Assembly (NCBI GenBank): GCA_030373045.1
Contig: JAUCPW010000016.1
Location: 1-41,801, forward strand
Direction of reading: 5' to 3'
DNA length: 41,801 bases
Source of the DNA: Candidatus Fermentibacter sp.
GTDB taxonomy: Bacteria > Fermentibacterota > Fermentibacteria > Fermentibacterales > Fermentibacteraceae
Shown here in pieces: positions 38,326 through 41,801 of the stretch (position 1 is the first letter of the stretch; every line of letters begins with the position of its first letter). The position numbers and the translations under genes are program-made. The notes under the pieces are model-generated. The model was not told the origin of the DNA and did not search any database. It worked only from the letters and a program-made list of their open reading frames with translations.

Positions 38326-40566
38326 ATGAAGACGCTGACGCCGCTGTGCCTTTCCCTCCTCACGAGCTCCGCCGCGGCCCAGTTCCCTCCCGGCCAGCCG
38401 CTATGCTCCTACTGGTACCCCGACGAGATCCTCTCGTGGGACCCGGCAACCGATCCAGACGCCCCCTACAACGTCTCCTCCGTCCCGCTCGCGTCCAGGA
38501 TACCCTACGGGATCCAGGTCAACCCCCATGCACGCTCCGGGGAGGCACAGATCTCCACTCTGTGCGCCTGGTACGGCACCAGCAGCAATCCCTCCCAGGG
38601 CAGGGAGGACTTCGACGTCTTCGCGCCCAACTACTGGATGTACATCGACATCATGGTCTTTTGGGGCGGATCGGCCGGCGAGGGGCTCATCCTGGCTCCG
38701 GCCCCCTATGTGATAGACGCCGCCCACAGGAACGGCGTGCCGGTGTATGGAACGGTCTTCTTCCCGCCCACGGCCTACGGCGGCCAGATCGAATGGGTGT
38801 GGGACCTCGTCCAGGAGGACGGCGGCACCTTCCCGGTGGCGGACAAGCTCATCGAGGCGGCCGAGTACTACGGTTTCGAGGGCTGGTTCATCAACCAGGA
38901 GACGGCGGGCGGGAACGCTCAGCTGGCGACCCAGGTGCGCGACTTCATGGATTACGTCCAGACGGTCTCCGACATCGACATCATGTGGTACGACGCGATG
39001 ATCGAGAACGGGGCCATCGCCTGGCAGAACGCCCTCAACGCCAGCAACGACATGTTCTTCCACGACGGCGGGGTCATCTCCGACGAGTTCTTCATCAACT
39101 TCAACTGGAACCAGACCGGCCTCGTGAACTCCGGCACCCTGGCCGAGAGCTACGGCAGGAGCCGCTACGAGCTCTTCGCGGGCGCCGACGTCGAGGCGAA
39201 CGGGTACGGTTCGTCGGTCAACTGGGCGGTGCTGTTCCCCGAGGGGCAGTCCCATCGGACGTCTCTCGGTTTCTACAGGCCGGAGTGGTGCTTCAACTCG
39301 TCCACGGGCCCTGCGGACTTCTACCAGAAGGAGAACCGGTTCTGGGTCGGAGCCAACCGCGATCCCTCCAACACTTCCACCTCCGATCCGTGGAAGGGGA
39401 TGGCCCACTACGTGCCCGACCGCTCCGTGATCGGCTCCTGCCCCTTCGTCACGAACTTCAGCACCGGGCAGGGAGGCATCTACGCGATCGACGGCCTGGT
39501 GGAGAGAACCGGGGAATGGAGCAACCTCTCCCTGCAGGACGTCCTCCCTACGTGGCGGTGGATATCGACCAGCGCTAGCACCCCTCTCTACCCCGACCTC
39601 GTCTGGGACGACGCCTACTACGGCGGGACATGCCTCTCGGTATCGGGCGACCTGGCGGCCGGCACGCCCTCCGACCTGATGCTCTACTCCACCGACATAG
39701 CCCTGGGTTCGTCCAGCTCCTGCGTCATCGCCTTCAAGGCCGACGCGGCGGGACAGCCCAGCAGGATCCAGATAGCCCTCGACCTGGACGACACCTCGGG
39801 ACCCGGCGCATTCATCGACGTCGGCAGCTCGTACCAGGCGGGATGGAACCTGAAGACCGTCAGCCTCTCGTCCTGTTCCGGCCACACCCTCGAGGCCCTG
39901 GGCCTGCGGTTCGTCTCACCGTCCGCCATATCCGACTTCGACGCCAGGATCGGCAGACTCGGCCTCCTCGACGGCCCGCCCGATCCTCCGGCTCCACCGA
40001 CGAGCCTCTGGGTCGACGGTTTCTACCAGAGCGACGACGATCACGCCTCGGTGCGCCTGAGGTGGACCCGCTCGCCCGGCGATGTCTACCAGTACAACGT
40101 GTACCGCCTCGACGACAGCGGCTCGCGAACGTTCCTCTGGGGCACGCCCGACAACGCCTGCTTCGTGCCCGAAGTCGTCAGGGACGCCGGTGAGACGGTG
40201 ACGACCCTCCTGGTCGAGGCCGTAGGCCCAGACTTCAGCGCCGAGGGTGCCGACTCCGTCACCGTCACATGGACGATCACGGGCATCGGGGGCCCGCCGC
40301 TTGTCGCCCGCCCGGCACTCGACCACCCGACGCCGAACCCGTCCTCGGCTCCTCTGGATTTGTCCTTCAGCCTGCCCGCGGCCGGAGTCGCGAGGCTCGC
40401 CGTCTACGGGCTGGATGGCAGACTCGTGGAGGTTCTCCTCGACGGGGATGCATCGGAGGGAATGCACGGGCTGCGCTGGACCGCGGACGACGTGCCCGCG
40501 GGCATCTACTTCCTCAGGCTCGACTGCCCGTCGGGATCGGTGGTGCGCAGCCTGGTGAGACTCTAG
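38326..40566 (+). CDS. Secreted GH85 endo-beta-N-acetylglucosaminidase with FlgD-like sorting domain
   Basis: A 746-residue exported glycoside hydrolase. GH85 enzymes cut the chitobiose core of N-glycans. After the signal peptide (MKTLTPLCLSLLTSSAAA) comes a barrel with family marks 'SYWYPDEILSWDP', 'VYGTVFFPPTAYGG' and the catalytic pair N190/E192 in 'EGWFINQET', matching the N-x-E motif of substrate-assisted catalysis. A beta-sandwich (about 380-545) and an FN3-like domain (about 560-655) follow. The C-terminus ('PTPNPSSAPLDLSFSLP', 'AVYGLDGRLVEVLL', 'VPAGIYFLRL') is a type IX sorting-like domain. ATG at 38326 follows GAAGGATGA. A role in glycoprotein deglycosylation outside the cell is the best reading. 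Confidence 0.9.
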   Translation: MKTLTPLCLSLLTSSAAAQFPPGQPLCSYWYPDEILSWDPATDPDAPYNVSSVPLASRIPYGIQVNPHARSGEAQISTLCAWYGTSSNPSQGREDFDVFAPNYWMYIDIMVFWGGSAGEGLILAPAPYVIDAAHRNGVPVYGTVFFPPTAYGGQIEWVWDLVQEDGGTFPVADKLIEAAEYYGFEGWFINQETAGGNAQLATQVRDFMDYVQTVSDIDIMWYDAMIENGAIAWQNALNASNDMFFHDGGVISDEFFINFNWNQTGLVNSGTLAESYGRSRYELFAGADVEANGYGSSVNWAVLFPEGQSHRTSLGFYRPEWCFNSSTGPADFYQKENRFWVGANRDPSNTSTSDPWKGMAHYVPDRSVIGSCPFVTNFSTGQGGIYAIDGLVERTGEWSNLSLQDVLPTWRWISTSASTPLYPDLVWDDAYYGGTCLSVSGDLAAGTPSDLMLYSTDIALGSSSSCVIAFKADAAGQPSRIQIALDLDDTSGPGAFIDVGSSYQAGWNLKTVSLSSCSGHTLEALGLRFVSPSAISDFDARIGRLGLLDGPPDPPAPPTSLWVDGFYQSDDDHASVRLRWTRSPGDVYQYNVYRLDDSGSRTFLWGTPDNACFVPEVVRDAGETVTTLLVEAVGPDFSAEGADSVTVTWTITGIGGPPLVARPALDHPTPNPSSAPLDLSFSLPAAGVARLAVYGLDGRLVEVLLDGDASEGMHGLRWTADDVPAGIYFLRLDCPSGSVVRSLVRL

Positions 40567-40605
40567 ACCCGGTCGCAGGAACAGGCCGTTATAACGGAGG
40601 GGATC

Positions 40606-40998
40606 ATGACAGGTCGAAGGAGTCCCGTCGCGATCGTGCTGGGCATCATCCTGGCAGTTCTGGGCATCCTCGGGATCGCGGGCGGCGCAGGCGGTGCCGG
40701 GCCCGTCATCCCTCTCCTGATCGGAGTCGCGCTTACCTACCTGGGATTCCGGGGAGGGAAGCGGGGACAGATCGTCTTCGGCCATGCCTGCATAGTGGCG
40801 GGATGCTACATGGTGGCCTGGGGCGTACAGCTCGCGCAGGTCATCGGATCGGCGCCGGGCTGGCTTCAGATACTGGGCGGCCCACTCTTCTGGGGCCTGT
40901 TCTCCATCTTCGGCGGCATCTGCGCCAACTTCCACGGATTCTGCAACTGCGTGCAGAACTGCTCCAGGGAAGGGAGCAAGACACCATGCCGGTCCTGA
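40606..40998 (+). CDS. Small integral membrane protein, unknown function
   Basis: A 130-residue protein with about four membrane helices: near 8-27 ('VAIVLGIILAVLGILGIAGG'), 32-50, 57-80 and 87-105. The C-terminal end is cysteine-rich ('CANFHGFCNCVQNC'), which could bind a metal or form disulfides. No family was recognised. ATG at 40606 follows GGAGGGG. It overlaps the start of the next gene by 13 bp, so the two are co-translated. Confidence 0.8.
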   Translation: MTGRRSPVAIVLGIILAVLGILGIAGGAGGAGPVIPLLIGVALTYLGFRGGKRGQIVFGHACIVAGCYMVAWGVQLAQVIGSAPGWLQILGGPLFWGLFSIFGGICANFHGFCNCVQNCSREGSKTPCRS

Positions 40999-41783
40999 CG
41001 TCTTCAACCATTTCGCCTCACCGTTCCCGTGCCGGTGCCCTGCTGATCACTGCAGTCCTTGCAGCACTCGCTGCGACAGCAGGCTGGAGTGCGGGATCCG
41101 GCACAGAGCCGGCCGTGGTTTACGAGTCGCCATCGCGCACTGTGACTCTGGATTACGAGAAGCCCTGCACCGTGGCCGACTCCGGACACGGATGGTCCTA
41201 CAACTTCATGTACCCGCCCGTTGAGCCGGGCCTCGAGTTCCTGTGGGCCGAGGCCGTCACGGACATGGAGGATGTGAGGATCTCCTTCGCGAACAGCGCC
41301 GATTCCACCCTACCTGCCGGCGAACTTGAAGAGTGGGAGTCCTGGATGATCGAGGGCGGCATGAGTCTGCTCCCCGCCCCTGACGGCTTTGCCGTCGCGA
41401 CGTGCGAATACTGGTGGTTCACAGGCGGCGCCCACGGCATGAACAACACGATCCTGTACAGGTACGCCCTCGAAGGCGGTCCCGTATTGCTGAATTGGGC
41501 CGCGATCGACTCGCGCGACCTGCTGGCGGATTCGGCCGAACTCGTCAGATTCTCGGCAATCGTCTGCGACACCCTTGAGGCGAGGCTCGGTCCCGAACCG
41601 GACATGGAGTGGATCCTGAGAGGCGCAGGGCCGTACTGGGAGAACTACTCGATGCTGTGGCCGGTGCCCGACTCCTCGGGCGCCCTCGCCGGTTTCACTG
41701 TGCGCTTCGCGGAGTACGCCGTCAGCCCCTACTGCTTCGGCCAGCAGGAGGTCTTCATCCCGCTGGAGCTCCTTCGCCCCTGA
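40986..41783 (+). CDS. DUF3298-like exported or membrane-anchored protein
   Basis: A 265-residue protein. A hydrophobic segment at about 17-35 ('AGALLITAVLAALAATAGW') follows a short basic N-terminus, so it is a signal peptide or anchor. Later 'WWFTGGAHGMNNTILYRY' matches the GGAHG signature of DUF3298, and 'YCFGQQEVFIPLELLRP' the usual end of that domain. DUF3298 domains occur in RsiV anti-sigma factors and in peptidoglycan deacetylases such as PdaC. Here only the exported domain is present, so ligand binding, possibly to a wall fragment, is speculative. ATG at 40986 follows GGAAGGGAG. The stop at 41783 is within the window, so the gene is complete. Confidence 0.78.
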   Translation: MPVLTSSTISPHRSRAGALLITAVLAALAATAGWSAGSGTEPAVVYESPSRTVTLDYEKPCTVADSGHGWSYNFMYPPVEPGLEFLWAEAVTDMEDVRISFANSADSTLPAGELEEWESWMIEGGMSLLPAPDGFAVATCEYWWFTGGAHGMNNTILYRYALEGGPVLLNWAAIDSRDLLADSAELVRFSAIVCDTLEARLGPEPDMEWILRGAGPYWENYSMLWPVPDSSGALAGFTVRFAEYAVSPYCFGQQEVFIPLELLRP

Positions 41784-41801
41784 CTGGTGTGAGTTCCTGA
41801 T

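Overview
This is a GC-rich piece of a bacterial chromosome, densely coded, with many GTG and TTG starts. It is probably a metagenome-assembled contig, because the first 41 bases are a leftover Nextera sequencing adapter. Several features suggest a member of the FCB superphylum, or a candidate phylum near it such as Fermentibacteria: secreted proteins with FlgD-like/type IX-sorting-like C-terminal domains, a gingipain-type C25 peptidase, a PUR-alpha-type protein and a class III ribonucleotide reductase. The phylum is inference; I have no marker-gene tree. An anaerobic lifestyle is suggested by nrdD/nrdG, and selenocysteine use by a tRNA-Sec gene.

Layout. 42-4927: a zinc-ribbon/NHL membrane protein, a hexapeptide acyltransferase, a large VIT/vWA secreted protein, and an isolated AT-rich gene for a small secreted protein. 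5057-8448 (minus): a sulfatase-like lipoprotein downstream of a secreted C25 peptidase. 8588-11143 (plus): alpha-glucan phosphorylase, meeting tail to tail a HEAT-repeat protein (11140-13797, minus). 13894-13990: tRNA-Sec (selC), followed by about 330 bp packed with eight hairpins. 14290-23192 (minus): a long co-oriented run pyrG-purF-guaA-yitT-like-two lipoproteins-DUF4282-tatD-tcdA. 23314-30856 (plus): two M16 metallopeptidases flanking a deacetylase-like secreted protein. 30800-31741 (minus): an EamA transporter. 31932-34916 (plus): an anaerobic ribonucleotide reductase operon. 35120-36850 (minus): YgiQ-type radical SAM protein. 36990-41783: a PUR/SANT-like protein, a small secreted protein, a GH85 endoglycosidase, a membrane protein and a DUF3298-like protein.

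How genes fit together. The pyrG-purF-guaA block encodes three glutamine amidotransferases of nucleotide synthesis with overlapping or nearly touching ends. The reductase operon is notable because NrdD has no glycyl-radical motif of its own. That motif (RVVGYY) sits in a separate 60-residue protein, translationally coupled between nrdD and nrdG. Upstream lie two NrdR-like boxes exactly 32 bp apart and a sigma70-type promoter. The secreted peptidases, deacetylase-like protein and GH85 enzyme suggest a cell that breaks down extracellular glycoproteins.

Most novel-looking items: the split class III reductase, the palindrome cluster attached to selC, and a duplicated translation-start segment near 38.0-38.1 kb. 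No insertion sequence, phage gene, CRISPR array or rRNA was found.
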